Positions 1 through 11,989 of a stretch of DNA of 64,000 nucleotides are shown in pieces (within the stretch, counting starts at the first letter, position 1; each line of letters opens with the position of its first letter). Position numbers and translations under genes: made by a program. This stretch comes from Lysobacteraceae bacterium (GTDB lineage Bacteria > Pseudomonadota > Gammaproteobacteria > Xanthomonadales > Xanthomonadaceae), in assembly GCA_026005075.1 (NCBI GenBank), contig BPKJ01000001.1:860867-924866 (forward strand). The letters run 5' to 3'. The notes below the pieces were generated by a model that was not told the origin of the DNA, did no database searches, and saw only the letters and a list, made by a program, of their open reading frames with translations.

Positions 1-1
1 C

Positions 2-487
2 CGGCTGCGTGCCCTGACCCGGGCCCCGGTCTTTCTGTGCCCACTGAACGGGGCGACCGAGGCCGCGCTGCAGCGCTGCTACGAGGCGCTGACCTGCGAC
101 ACCGTCCACGAACCCGGAGAGCTGGTCGTCAACGGACGGAGCATCCCCACCGTGGATCACTGCGAAGGCGTGGCCTGGTTCGAGTTCCGCGCCTTGTGCG
201 AGGGGCCACGGTCGGTGGCCGACTACATCGAGATCGCCCGCGACTACCACACCGTGCTGCTCGCGCACGTGCCGGTGCTCGACGCGCGCCGCGAAAACGA
301 GGCGCGTCGCTTCATCCATCTCGTCGACGCGCTCTACGACCACAAGGTCAACCTGATCCTCAGCGCCGAGGTGCCCCTCGATGCGCTGTATCGGGGCGAG
401 CGTCTGGGCCCCGAGTTCGAGCGCACGCGCAGCCGTCTGATCGAGATGCAGACCGAGGACTACCTCGCAAGGCCGCATCGCTCCTGA
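2..487 (+). CDS. zapE: Cell division protein ZapE (AFG1-like ATPase), C-terminal part
   Basis: The reading frame enters from the left edge, so only about the last 161 residues are present and the P-loop lies outside the window. The visible part carries features typical of the ZapE/AFG1 C-terminal half: WFEF followed by LCEGPRS, the DYIEIARDYHTVL stretch, the RRFIHLVDALYD helix, the ISAEVPLDALY sensor region and the final RLIEMQTEDYLA. ZapE is an ATPase that associates with the Z-ring in Gammaproteobacteria and supports division under stress. The stop is followed 18 bases later by the end of the convergent ahpF. Family assignment is confident; nothing can be said about its promoter or start. 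Confidence 0.9.
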   Translation, partial: RLRALTRAPVFLCPLNGATEAALQRCYEALTCDTVHEPGELVVNGRSIPTVDHCEGVAWFEFRALCEGPRSVADYIEIARDYHTVLLAHVPVLDARRENEARRFIHLVDALYDHKVNLILSAEVPLDALYRGERLGPEFERTRSRLIEMQTEDYLARPHRS

Positions 488-505
488 GCGGCCCGCAACC
501 AGGAC

Positions 506-2095
506 CTAGGCGGCCTCGGCCTCGCGCGTCTCCGGCAAGGGGGTGCGGATCAGGTGGTCGAAGGCCGAGAGGGCCGCCTTCGATCCCTCGCCCATGGCGA
601 TGACGATCTGCTTGTACGGCACCGTGGTGGCGTCGCCGGCGGCGAACACGCCGGGCACCGAGGTCTGGCCACGCGCGTCGACCACGATCTCGCCGTGGCG
701 GTTCCGCTCCACGGTGCCTTCCAGCCACTCGGTGCTGGGCAGCAGGCCGATCTGCACGAACACCCCGTCGAGCTCGATGTGCTGCTCCTCGCCGCTTGCG
801 CGGTCGCGCCAGCGAAGGCCCGTCACCTTGCTGCCGTCGCCGAGGATCTCGGTGGTCTGCGCCTGGACCAGCACCTTGACGTTGGGCAGGGAGCGCAGGC
901 GCCGTTGCAGCACCTCGTCGGCGCGCAGCCGCGCGTCGAACTCGATCAGGGTGACGTGGGCGACGATGCCGGCAAGGTCGATGGCGGCCTCGACGCCCGA
1001 GTTCCCGCCACCGATCACCGCCACCCGCTTGCCGCGGAACAGCGGTCCGTCGCAGTGCGGGCAGTAGGCGACGCCACGCGTCCGGTAGCGGTCCTCGCCC
1101 GGGACATTGAGCTGCCGCCAGCGCGCGCCGGTGGCGAGGATGACGCTGCGTGCCCGCAGGCGCGCACCGTTTTCCAGCTCCACCCGGTGCAGGCCGTCGT
1201 CGCTGCGCCCGGCCGGGAGCAGGGCGCGTGCGCGCTGCGCGGTGATGATGTCGACCTCGTGGGCACGCACGTGGGCCTCCAGCGCCGCGGCCAGCTGCGG
1301 GCCCTCGGTGTGCGGCACGGAAATGAAGTTCTCGATGCCGGCGGTATCCAGCACCTGGCCGCCGAAACGTTCGGCCACGAGACCGGTGCGGATGCCCTTG
1401 CGGGCGGCATAGATCGCGGCGCTGGCGCCGGCCGGGCCGCCGCCGACGATGAGGACGTCATACGGAGCCTTGGCCTCGAGCTGGCCGGCAAGACGCTCGG
1501 TCGAGCCGGTGTCGAGCTTGGCGAGGATCTCCTCCAGCGTCATCCGTCCCGAGGCGAAGAAGGCGCCGTTGAGGAACACGGTGGGCACCGCCATCACGCC
1601 GCGTGCCTCGGCCTCCTCCGGGAACGCGGCACCGTCGATGCCGACGTGACGGACGGCGGGATTCAGCGCCGCCATCGCGTTCAGGGCCTGGACCACGTCC
1701 GGGCAGCTCTGGCAGGACTGCGAGAAAAAGGTCTCGAAGTGCAAGCGGCCGCCGAGCCCGCGGACCTGCTCGGCCAGCTCGGGTTCGATCTTCGGCGGGT
1801 GTCCGCCGACCTGCAGCAGCGCCAGCACCAGCGAGTTGAACTCGTGGCCCATGGGCAGCCCGGCGAAGCTCACAGCCACGTCCTCGCCGACACGGCGGAT
1901 CTCGAAGGAAGGCCGTCGCTCGGCGGTGCCGTCCTTGCGGTAGCCGATCATGGACGAAAGCCCGGCAATCTGGGCGAGAAGACGGTCCATCTCGTCCGCC
2001 AGCGCCGAGTCGTCGAGGCTGGCCACCAGATCGATCGGGGTGCGGATCTTGTCGAGGTAGCCGCGGAGCGCGTCGAGCAGTCGGGGTTCGAGCAT
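506..2095 (-). CDS. ahpF: Alkyl hydroperoxide reductase subunit F (NADH:peroxiredoxin reductase)
   Basis: A 529-residue FAD/NADH flavoprotein that re-reduces AhpC. From N to C it shows a tandem thioredoxin-fold domain with the redox pair CQSC (residues 128 and 131), an FAD-binding [10 protein letters not shown] motif near residue 220, the thioredoxin-reductase-type CPHC pair near 345, an NADH-binding GGGNSG motif and a C-terminal [13 protein letters not shown] motif. Length matches the family (about 520). The frame is open farther upstream, but the ATG at 2095 is chosen because it begins the family's N-terminus and has a GGAG seven bases upstream. It lies 61 bases downstream of ahpC, separated by a strong hairpin, and is probably co-transcribed with it from the OxyR-type promoter. 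Confidence 0.96.
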   Translation of the reverse strand: MLEPRLLDALRGYLDKIRTPIDLVASLDDSALADEMDRLLAQIAGLSSMIGYRKDGTAERRPSFEIRRVGEDVAVSFAGLPMGHEFNSLVLALLQVGGHPPKIEPELAEQVRGLGGRLHFETFFSQSCQSCPDVVQALNAMAALNPAVRHVGIDGAAFPEEAEARGVMAVPTVFLNGAFFASGRMTLEEILAKLDTGSTERLAGQLEAKAPYDVLIVGGGPAGASAAIYAARKGIRTGLVAERFGGQVLDTAGIENFISVPHTEGPQLAAALEAHVRAHEVDIITAQRARALLPAGRSDDGLHRVELENGARLRARSVILATGARWRQLNVPGEDRYRTRGVAYCPHCDGPLFRGKRVAVIGGGNSGVEAAIDLAGIVAHVTLIEFDARLRADEVLQRRLRSLPNVKVLVQAQTTEILGDGSKVTGLRWRDRASGEEQHIELDGVFVQIGLLPSTEWLEGTVERNRHGEIVVDARGQTSVPGVFAAGDATTVPYKQIVIAMGEGSKAALSAFDHLIRTPLPETREAEAA

Positions 2096-2121
2096 GGCAG
2101 TCTCCAGGAATGAGGGGACAG

Positions 2122-2148
2122 GCGGGGCCGGGGAAGGCCCGGCCCCGC
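2122..2148 (-). promoter_or_regulatory. Strong hairpin in the ahpC-ahpF intergenic gap
   Basis: An 11-bp perfect GC stem (2122-2132 pairing with 2138-2148) with a 5-base loop lies between the ahpC stop and the ahpF start. No T-run follows it on the minus strand, so it does not look like a complete intrinsic terminator. A role in partial termination or 3'-end protection of ahpC mRNA, giving more AhpC than AhpF, is inference. Confidence 0.5.
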
Positions 2149-2156
2149 GCGTGCGG

Positions 2157-2720
2157 TCAGATCTTGCCGACCAGCTCCAGCGACGGCGCGATGGTCTTGG
2201 CGCCCTCGTTCCACTTGGCCGGGCAGACCTCGCCGGGGTGGCTGGCCACGTACTGGGCTGCCTTGAGCTTGCGCAGCGTCTCGCGCATGTCACGCGCGAT
2301 GGCGTTGTCGTGGATCTCCACCGTCTTGATCACGCCTTCGGGGTTGATCACGAAGGTGCCGCGCAGGGCGAGGCCTTCCTCGTCGATGTGCACGTCGAAG
2401 GCACGGGTCAGCTGGTGGGTCGGGTCACCGACCAGCGGGAACTTGGCCTTGCCGACGGCGGGGGAGGTCTCGTGCCACACCTTGTGCGAGAAATGGGTGT
2501 CGGTGGTGACCACGTAGATCTCCGCCCCGAGCTTCTTGAACTCGTCGTAGTGCTCGGCCGCGTCCTCGACCTCGGTCGGGCAGTTGAAGGTGAAGGCCGC
2601 CGGCATGAACACCAGCACCGACCAATGGCCGCGGAGGGTCTCGTCGGTCACCTCGATGAACTTGCCGTTGTGGAAGGCCTGCGCCTTGAACTGCGGGATG
2701 GTCTTGTTGATCAGCGACAT
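2157..2720 (-). CDS. ahpC: Alkyl hydroperoxide reductase subunit C (2-Cys peroxiredoxin)
   Basis: A 187-residue typical 2-Cys peroxiredoxin that reduces H2O2, organic peroxides and peroxynitrite in the cytoplasm, with electrons from AhpF. The peroxidatic cysteine sits in [19 protein letters not shown] (about residue 47) and the resolving cysteine in GEVCPAKW near residue 166. The length equals that of the E. coli enzyme. The start is supported by AAGGAG six bases upstream of ATG. It is first in the ahpC-ahpF unit, behind a near-canonical OxyR operator and a matching -35/-10 pair. Confidence 0.97.
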   Translation of the reverse strand: MSLINKTIPQFKAQAFHNGKFIEVTDETLRGHWSVLVFMPAAFTFNCPTEVEDAAEHYDEFKKLGAEIYVVTTDTHFSHKVWHETSPAVGKAKFPLVGDPTHQLTRAFDVHIDEEGLALRGTFVINPEGVIKTVEIHDNAIARDMRETLRKLKAAQYVASHPGEVCPAKWNEGAKTIAPSLELVGKI

Positions 2721-2756
2721 GCTTGACTCCTTGTGCTTGGTGGATGGGACACGGGC

Positions 2757-2785
2757 AGCCTAGCCGAGGACGTCATGCGCATCAA
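2757..2785 (-). promoter_or_regulatory. ahpC promoter (sigma-70 type)
   Basis: On the minus strand TTGATG (2780-2785) and TAGGCT (2757-2762) are spaced by exactly 17 bases. This predicts transcription starting about 30 bases before the ahpC ATG. The -35 lies directly downstream of the OxyR-type operator, the arrangement expected for an activator that contacts RNA polymerase from just upstream. Confidence 0.7.
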
Positions 2786-2822
2786 ATCGATTGATTTGAC
2801 CATCACGATAGATAGCATCTAT
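2786..2822 (-). promoter_or_regulatory. OxyR-type operator upstream of ahpC
   Basis: Read on the minus strand the tetrads are ATAG-N7-CTAT-N7-GTCA-N7-CGAT. This has the four-element, 10-base periodic spacing of the OxyR consensus (ATAG-N7-CTAT repeated twice). The upstream half also keeps the internal T and A of ATAGnTnnnAnCTAT and is a perfect match; the half nearest the promoter is degenerate. The site ends exactly where the ahpC -35 begins. No oxyR gene is in the window. Confidence 0.75.
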
Positions 2823-2897
2823 GGGTGACGGGCCCCCGGCCGATCGCCGCCGCCGGCTCAAGCTGGGGGCGGTGCCGGGGAACGCAAGCAGGGGCCG

Positions 2898-2930
2898 GAA
2901 AACGACGACGCCCCGCGGTGCGGGGCGTCG
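2898..2930 (-). terminator. Rho-independent terminator of rpoD
   Basis: An 11-bp perfect stem (2906-2916 with 2920-2930) with a 3-base loop starts 26 bases after the rpoD stop. On the minus strand it is followed by TCGTTTTCC, a short T-tract. Confidence 0.8.
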
Positions 2931-2956
2931 CACAGGACGGCGGATCGCCGCGGGGT

Positions 2957-4822
<1,866 letters not shown>

Positions 4823-4898
4823 GAAGGAATCCGCGGGGTGAGGTGACGGGAACGCTCCAGTTTACCACAAGCACCTGAATCCCTCCATGTCAAGGGGG

Positions 4899-5336
4899 TC
4901 AGGTCTGCAGCCAGAACGTGACCGGGCCGTCGTTGACCAGGCTCACCTGCATATGGGCGCGAAAACGCCCGGTTTCCACCCGCGGATGGCGCGCACGGCA
5001 GGCCGCGACGAGGGCGTTGAACCCGGCTTCAGCTTCGTCCGGTGGCGCCGCGCCGGAGAAGCTGGGGCGGAGGCCGGAGCGGGTGTCGGCGGCGAGGGTG
5101 AACTGGCTGACCAGCAGCAGGCCGCCGCCGGTATCACGCAGGGCCCGGTTCATCCGGCCGCGGTCGTCCTCGAACACCCGGTAGGCGAGGAGGCGATCGG
5201 CCATCCGCTCGATGCGCGCGGCATCGTCGCCGCGCTCGACGGCAACCAGGGCCAGAAGACCGTGGCCGATCGCGCCCACCACCGCGCCGTCGACCCGCAC
5301 CGCCGCTTCGTTGACCCGCTGGATCAGGGCGATCAT
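4899..5336 (-). CDS. dtd: D-aminoacyl-tRNA deacylase (DTD)
   Basis: A 145-residue protein with both signature motifs of the DTD family: [17 protein letters not shown] (the SQFT substrate loop, about residues 77-93) and NDGPVTFWL at the C-terminus (Gly-cisPro type motif). It hydrolyses D-amino acids, and glycine mischarged on tRNA-Ala, thereby proofreading chirality in the cytoplasm. The length is typical (145 in E. coli). It sits 76 bases upstream of rpoD on the same strand and may be co-transcribed with it. The divergent neighbour is the lpxL-like gene. Confidence 0.96.
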   Translation of the reverse strand: MIALIQRVNEAAVRVDGAVVGAIGHGLLALVAVERGDDAARIERMADRLLAYRVFEDDRGRMNRALRDTGGGLLLVSQFTLAADTRSGLRPSFSGAAPPDEAEAGFNALVAACRARHPRVETGRFRAHMQVSLVNDGPVTFWLQT

Positions 5337-5406
5337 CCTGCCGCTCCACGATGGATGGAAAGGCAGGATGATGCCGTGTCGCTGCGGCGGGGAGAACGGC
5401 GCAGGC

Positions 5407-5412
5407 TAGACT
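5407..5412 (+). promoter_or_regulatory. Putative -10 element of the lpxL-like gene
   Basis: TAGACT lies 8 bases before the ATG at 5421, so transcription would start at or within a base or two of the start codon (leaderless or nearly so). There is no Shine-Dalgarno sequence and no convincing -35. Confidence 0.4.
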
Positions 5413-5420
5413 CGCGTCCC

Positions 5421-6362
5421 ATGTCCGCACTGAATGCCATGGGCCTGGGTCTGGCCCGACTCGGCCTGGCCGCGCTTGGCGGCCTGCCGCTACCCCTCCT
5501 GCACCGCCTCGCCGCGGGGCTCGCCGGCTGGAGCCGGAGGGTCGGCTCGCGCGAGGCGCGGGTGGCGCGAGTCAACCTCGCGGTGTGCTTTCCCGAACTG
5601 GACGAGGACGCCCGCGAACGGCGGTTGCGCGAGGTGTTGTGGCACACCGCCTGCACCGTGCTGGAGTGCGCGCGGATCTGGACGCGACCGCCGGTGCGCA
5701 GCCTCGACTGGGTGGTCGAGGTCGAGGGCATGGAGCACCTCGAGGCGGCGCGCGCCGGCGGGCGCGGGGTGATCGTGGCCGCGCCCCACCTGGGCAACTG
5801 GGAGCTGTTCGGGCATTTCCTCGCCGCCTGCGGTCCCCTGACCATCGTCTACCGCCGCCCGCAATGGGCGCCCGCCGAGTCCATCCTGCTGCAGGGCCGG
5901 GGGGGTGCCGGGGTCGAGCAGCTGCCGGCACAGCCCTCCAGCGTCCGCGGCATGCTGCGGGCGCTGGCGCAGGGACGGCTGCTGGGCATCCTTCCCGACC
6001 AGCAGCCCAAGCTCGGGGAGGGCGTGTTCGCACCCTTCCTCGGCCGACCGGCCCTGACCATGACCCTGCTGTCGCGGCTGGCGGCGCGATCGGGGGCGGC
6101 GGTGGTGTTCGGCTTTGCCCGCCGGCTCCCGGCCAGCCGGGGTTTCGCCGTGCACTTCCTGCCGGCGCCCGACGGCATCGACGCGGACGATCCCGTGCTC
6201 GCCGCCGCCGCGCTCAACGCCGGCATCGAGGCCTGCCTGGCGCGGGCGCCCGCGCAGTATCAGTGGACCTACAAGCGGTTCTCGCGCCCGCCTCCGGGTC
6301 TGACCAACCCCTACCTCCCGCCGCGCCCCCCGCCTGCGCCGCCTCCCGACCCGGGATCGTGA
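5421..6362 (+). CDS. Lipid A late acyltransferase (LpxL/HtrB family)
   Basis: A 313-residue inner-membrane-associated acyltransferase of the lysophospholipid/lipid A acyltransferase family, which adds a secondary acyl chain to the lipid A precursor. It shows a hydrophobic N-terminal segment (residues 5-30), then the catalytic H-x4-E motif HLGNWE (about residues 121-126) and the GILPDQQP region with FLGRPA typical of LpxL/LpxM. The C-terminal QYQWTYKRF is also characteristic, followed by a proline-rich tail. The frame is open to 4887, but homology begins at MSALNAMG (5421), after a TAGACT -10. Whether it is the lauroyl or the myristoyl transferase cannot be decided, so no symbol is given. Confidence 0.9.
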   Translation: MSALNAMGLGLARLGLAALGGLPLPLLHRLAAGLAGWSRRVGSREARVARVNLAVCFPELDEDARERRLREVLWHTACTVLECARIWTRPPVRSLDWVVEVEGMEHLEAARAGGRGVIVAAPHLGNWELFGHFLAACGPLTIVYRRPQWAPAESILLQGRGGAGVEQLPAQPSSVRGMLRALAQGRLLGILPDQQPKLGEGVFAPFLGRPALTMTLLSRLAARSGAAVVFGFARRLPASRGFAVHFLPAPDGIDADDPVLAAAALNAGIEACLARAPAQYQWTYKRFSRPPPGLTNPYLPPRPPPAPPPDPGS

Positions 6363-6387
6363 CCGCGGCGGCAGGACCGCGGCTCCC

Positions 6388-7854
6388 TCACTCGCGCCAG
6401 AAACTGGGCGTGAACAGGACGAGCACGGAGAACACCTCGAGGCGCCCGAGCAGCATGCCCAGGGTGCCCAGCCATACCGCGGCGTCGTTGACCGAGGCAA
6501 AGTTGGCCGCGACCTCGCCGAGACCGGGTCCGAGGTTGGTGATCGTGGCCACGGTGGCGCCGAAACTGGTGAGGATGTCGAGCCCGGTGGCGTTCATGGC
6601 CACCACCATCGCGATGAAGCAGAACATCCACAGCGCGATGAAACCCGAGACCGAGAGCACCACGCTCTCCGAGACCGGCTTGCCGCCCATCTTCACCAGG
6701 AACCGGCCGTGCGGGTGGACCAGCTGCTTGACCTCGCGGTAGCCCTGGCGCAGGAGCATCACCACGCGTGCCACCTTGAGCCCGGACGTGGTCGAGCCCG
6801 CGCAGCCGCCGATGATGGCCAGCCCGACCAGGAGCAGCGGTGCAGGATGGGCCCAGTGATCGAAGCCTACGGTGCCGAAACCGGTGGTGGTGAGGTTGGA
6901 GACCACCTGGAAGGTGGCATGGCGCAGGGCGTCGTGCAGGCTTTCGTAGTCGTGTCCGAAGAAGAGCAGCAATCCGGTCGGGACACTGAACACCACGACG
7001 ATGCGCAGGAAGGCCCTCAGCTCGGAATCGGCGAAGTAGACCCCGCTGCTTGCCCGTCGCCAGGCAAGGAAATGAAGGCCGAAGTTGATCCCGCCGACGA
7101 TCATGAAGACCACGGCAATCCACTCCAGCAAGGCACTGTCGAAAGCCCCGAAGCTGGCGTCGTAGGTCGAGAAACCGGCCGTGGCGATGGTGGCCATGGC
7201 GTGGCAGACGGCGTCGAACAGGTTCATGCCGCCGGCCCAGTAGGCGAGGGCGCAGAGCAGGTTGATGCCGATGTACACGCCCCACAGGGCCTTGGCGGTG
7301 TCGGCGATCCGTGGGGTCAGCTTGGCATCGCGGGTCAGCCCCCCGCTCTCCGCACGGAACAGCTGCGTGCCGCCGATCTTCAGCATCGGCAGGATCGCGA
7401 CCGAGAGGATCACCACACCCATCCCGCCCACGAAGTGCAGGAAGGCGCGGTAGAACAGCACCGAGCGTGGCAGATGGTCGAGGCCGACGATGATCGTGGC
7501 GCCGGTCGTGGTCAGCCCGGAGGTGGCCTCGAACATGGCCGCCGTGAAGCTGAGGTAGGGCGGCGCGTACATGAAGGGCAGCGAGGAGACCAGGCCGGCC
7601 AGCAGCCAGGTCAGGGTCACCACGAGAAAGCCGTCACGCAGGCGCAGCTCGTAGACGACCTCGCGGAACGGCCACCAGATCAGCGCTCCGAGCGTTGCGG
7701 TGAGGGCAAAGCTGCCGAGGAACACGCGCGCGGTGTCCTCGCCGTAGGCCAGGGCCAGCAGTGCCGGCGGCAGCTTGGAGAACGACGACAGCCCGATGAT
7801 GATGCCCAGCACCCGTAGCATCGCCTGCAGTCGCAGTGGCAGGTGCACGGCCAT
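6388..7854 (-). CDS. trkH: Trk potassium uptake system membrane subunit TrkH
   Basis: A 488-residue K+ channel-like subunit with four M1-P-M2 repeats. Filter-type sequences TSGLTTTGAT, ATAGFST, LTTTGFGTVGF and GATVATITNLGPGLG are visible at the expected intervals. It imports K+ in complex with the cytoplasmic NAD(H)/nucleotide-gated TrkA ring. It begins 2 bases after the trkA stop, so the two are clearly co-transcribed. The length is typical (E. coli 483). Confidence 0.97.
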   Translation of the reverse strand: MAVHLPLRLQAMLRVLGIIIGLSSFSKLPPALLALAYGEDTARVFLGSFALTATLGALIWWPFREVVYELRLRDGFLVVTLTWLLAGLVSSLPFMYAPPYLSFTAAMFEATSGLTTTGATIIVGLDHLPRSVLFYRAFLHFVGGMGVVILSVAILPMLKIGGTQLFRAESGGLTRDAKLTPRIADTAKALWGVYIGINLLCALAYWAGGMNLFDAVCHAMATIATAGFSTYDASFGAFDSALLEWIAVVFMIVGGINFGLHFLAWRRASSGVYFADSELRAFLRIVVVFSVPTGLLLFFGHDYESLHDALRHATFQVVSNLTTTGFGTVGFDHWAHPAPLLLVGLAIIGGCAGSTTSGLKVARVVMLLRQGYREVKQLVHPHGRFLVKMGGKPVSESVVLSVSGFIALWMFCFIAMVVAMNATGLDILTSFGATVATITNLGPGLGEVAANFASVNDAAVWLGTLGMLLGRLEVFSVLVLFTPSFWRE

Positions 7855-7856
7855 GC

Positions 7857-9233
7857 TCAGATCCAGGTCGCGTCGGTACGGAACAGCGCCTGCACCTTGG
7901 GCAGCTGCTGCTTGTCGACGAGGAACACGATGATGTGATCGTTGGGCTCGATGACCACGTCGTGGTGGGCGATGAGCAGCTTGTCGCCGCGGACGATGCC
8001 GCCGATGGTGGCGGCTTCGGGAAGCTGCAGCTCGTCGAGCGCACGGCCGATCACCCGGGAGGTCCTGCGGTCGCCCACGGCCACCGCCTCGATGGCCTCG
8101 GCCATGCCCCGGCGCAGGGAGTGGACGCGGACGAGGTTGCCTTCGCGGATGCTGGTCAGCAGCGCACCGAGGGTGACCTGCTGTGGGCTGACCGCGATGT
8201 CGATGGTGCCGCCCTCGACCAGTTCGGCATAGGCCGGCCGGTTGATGAGCGCGATCACCCGCTGGCAGCCGAGCCGCTTGGCGAGCATGGCCGAGAGGAT
8301 GTTGGCCTCGTCGTCGTTGGTGACGGCGCAGTAGACGTCGGTGGTGTCGATGTTCTCCTCGCGGAGGAGGGCCTCGTCGGCGCAGTCGCCCATCAGCACG
8401 ATCGAGTTGAGGAGATCCTCGGCGATGCGCTTGGAACGCTCCTTGTCACGCTCCAGGACCTTGACCGAGAACTGCTTCTCCAGCGCCTTGGCGAGGTTGC
8501 GGCCGATGTTGCCGCCGCCTGCGATGAACACGCGCCGGACCGGCCGCTCCGCGCGCCTGAGCTCGCTCATGACGGTGCGGATGTCGGCACGGTCGGCGAG
8601 GAAGAACACCTCGTCACCGGCCTCGATGCGGGTGCTGGCCTCGGGGATGATCGGCCGCCCCTCGCGAAAGATCGCCGCGACCCGGGCATCGACCGATTCG
8701 GGCAGGTGCGAGCGCAGGTCACGGATCTCGTGGCCGACCAGCGCACCGCCGGGCACCGCGCGCACCGCGACCAGCTGCGCCCGGCCCTCGGCGAAGTCGA
8801 GGACCTGCAGCGCTCCGGGATACTCGATCAGTCGCTGGATGTGGCGGCAGACCAGCCCTTCCGGACTGATCGGAACGTCCACCGCGGCGCGGGTCTTGGC
8901 CATCAGCTCGGGATGCTGCAGGTACTCGGCCTCGCGCAGACGGGCGATCTTGGTCGGCGTCTTGTAGACGATGTCGGCCATCTCGCAGGCGATCAGGTTG
9001 ACCTCGTCGCTGGAGGTCAGGGCGATGATCAGCTCGGCATCCTCGGCCCCGGCGTGACCGAGCACGCTGGGCAGCGAGGCGTGCCCGTGGACGGTGCGGA
9101 TGTCGAGCCGCTCGGACAGCTCCTTGAGCTTGGCCTTGTCGAGGTCGACCACGGTGATGTCGTTGTTCTCGGAGACCAGGGCGGCGGCCACCGAGGAGCC
9201 CACCTGGCCGGCGCCGAGGATGATGATCTTCAA
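7857..9233 (-). CDS. trkA: Trk potassium transporter peripheral subunit TrkA
   Basis: A 458-residue soluble regulator of TrkH with two RCK units, each with a Rossmann nucleotide-binding motif: GAGQVGSSVA at residue 7 and GGGNIGRNLA near residue 238. Each is followed by a TrkA-C domain (about 145-220 and 375-455). The length equals that of E. coli TrkA. It is the middle gene of NtrX-like regulator-trkA-trkH, all on the minus strand. Confidence 0.97.
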   Translation of the reverse strand: MKIIILGAGQVGSSVAAALVSENNDITVVDLDKAKLKELSERLDIRTVHGHASLPSVLGHAGAEDAELIIALTSSDEVNLIACEMADIVYKTPTKIARLREAEYLQHPELMAKTRAAVDVPISPEGLVCRHIQRLIEYPGALQVLDFAEGRAQLVAVRAVPGGALVGHEIRDLRSHLPESVDARVAAIFREGRPIIPEASTRIEAGDEVFFLADRADIRTVMSELRRAERPVRRVFIAGGGNIGRNLAKALEKQFSVKVLERDKERSKRIAEDLLNSIVLMGDCADEALLREENIDTTDVYCAVTNDDEANILSAMLAKRLGCQRVIALINRPAYAELVEGGTIDIAVSPQQVTLGALLTSIREGNLVRVHSLRRGMAEAIEAVAVGDRRTSRVIGRALDELQLPEAATIGGIVRGDKLLIAHHDVVIEPNDHIIVFLVDKQQLPKVQALFRTDATWI

Positions 9234-9311
9234 GCGCGGATCCTCCCAAGGAATGCTGCGGTCGACCGGCCGCGCGGCCGTCCTGCCGGGGGGCTGGGAA
9301 CGTGAGCCATC

Positions 9312-10688
<1,377 letters not shown>

Positions 10689-10770
10689 GGCGTGCAGCTT
10701 GCTCCGGTTCGAGTGGCGAAGTCTGAGCCGCCGACCGCGCCGGGGCAAGCGGGGCGGGCGGGCCCTCCCG

Positions 10771-10776
10771 TACACT
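10771..10776 (+). promoter_or_regulatory. Putative -10 element before gspF
   Basis: TACACT ends 6 bases before the ATG at 10783, with no Shine-Dalgarno between them. Transcription would start at the A of the ATG, predicting a leaderless message. No good -35 is visible. Confidence 0.4.
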
Positions 10777-10782
10777 TCCGCC

Positions 10783-11973
10783 ATGCCCGCCTATGCCTAC
10801 CAGGTCCTCGATGCGCAAGGACGCCGCCAGCGCGGCGTGGTCCAGGCCGACACCCCGCGTTCGGCGCGCGCGCTGCTGCGCGAGCGCGGCCTGCATCCCC
10901 TGCGTGTCGAGCCCGTGGCCGCCGAGGGAGGGCACGGGCGGCGGCTCCCGGCCGCGGCGCTGGCGCTGTTCTCGCGCCAGCTCGCGGTGCTGGTCGGCAG
11001 CGGGCTGCCGATCGACGAGGCCCTGGCGGCACTGGCCGAGGCCAGCGACGGCCGCCTGCAGGCGATCGTGCTCGCCCTGCGGGCGCGGGTGATGGAAGGC
11101 GCCTCGCTGGCCACCGCGATGGCGGAGCAGGGCGAGGCCTTTCCGCGTCTCTACCGGGCCTCGGTCGCGGCGGGCGAGTCGGCCGGACGCCTCGACCAGG
11201 TGCTGCGGCGGCTGGCCGGGCACGCCGAGGCCAGCGCCTCGCTGCGGCAGCGGGTGCTGCTGGCGCTGACCTACCCGACGCTGCTGTCGGTGGTGGCGGT
11301 GAGCGTGGTCGCGGCGCTGATGGTCTACGTGGTGCCGGAGGTGACCCGGGTGTTCGTGCAGCAGGGTCAGGCCCTGCCATGGCCGACGCGGGTCCTGATC
11401 GCGCTGTCGGACGGCCTTGCCGCCTGGGGCTGGCTGCTCGCGCCGGCGCTGTTCCTGGTCGTGGCGGGCCTTGCCCTGGTCCTGCGCAGGCCCGCAGCCC
11501 GGGGCCGGCTGCAGGCCCTGGTGCTGCGCATCCCGGGGATCGGCCGGCTGGTGCGCAGCGCCGATGCGGCCCGCTTCGCACGGACCCTGGCGCTGCTGGT
11601 CGGCAGCGCGGTGCCGCTGCTCGAAGCGCTGCAGATCGCGCTCCACGTGGTCGGCACCCTGCCGCTGCGGCAGACGCTCGCCCGCGCCGTGCAGCGGGTG
11701 CGCGAAGGCCAGTCGCTGGGCCGGGCGCTGGCGGAGAGCGGCCAGTTTCCCGCCATCCTCGTGCGCCTGGTCCAGTCCGGGGAGCGCAGCGGCCGCCTCG
11801 ACGTGATGCTCGACGAGGCCGCCGCCTACGGCGAGCGCGAACTGGACACGGCGATCGGGGTGGTCGCGGGCGTGCTGGGGCCATTGGTCATCATCGTGGT
11901 GGGCGCGCTGGTGCTGTTCATCGTGCTGGCGATCCTGCTGCCGATCTTCGAGCTCAACACGCTGATCCGCTGA
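10783..11973 (+). CDS. Type II secretion / type IV pilus inner-membrane platform protein, GspF family
   Basis: A 396-residue polytopic protein with two T2SSF domains (about residues 60-185 and 262-385). Each domain carries the family motif: FSRQLAVLVGSGLPIDEALAAL and FARTLALLVGSAVPLLEALQIA, with GESAGRLD and GERSGRLD. There are three hydrophobic segments (about 165-190, 215-235, 365-390). The N-terminus (AYQVLDAQGRRQRGVV) is the GspF type. It sits alone without other gsp or pil genes and leads the ftsE-ftsX run with a 16-base gap. Cistrons elsewhere presumably complete the secretion system. gspF is the more likely identity than pilC. Confidence 0.88.
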   Translation: MPAYAYQVLDAQGRRQRGVVQADTPRSARALLRERGLHPLRVEPVAAEGGHGRRLPAAALALFSRQLAVLVGSGLPIDEALAALAEASDGRLQAIVLALRARVMEGASLATAMAEQGEAFPRLYRASVAAGESAGRLDQVLRRLAGHAEASASLRQRVLLALTYPTLLSVVAVSVVAALMVYVVPEVTRVFVQQGQALPWPTRVLIALSDGLAAWGWLLAPALFLVVAGLALVLRRPAARGRLQALVLRIPGIGRLVRSADAARFARTLALLVGSAVPLLEALQIALHVVGTLPLRQTLARAVQRVREGQSLGRALAESGQFPAILVRLVQSGERSGRLDVMLDEAAAYGERELDTAIGVVAGVLGPLVIIVVGALVLFIVLAILLPIFELNTLIR

Positions 11974-11989
11974 CCGGGAGCGCGCGGGC

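Noticed and set aside
4859..4893. rpoD promoter from TTGACA and TAAACT
   Set aside because: The spacing of 23 bases is too large for a sigma-70 promoter, and no better -10 lies at 16-18 bases.
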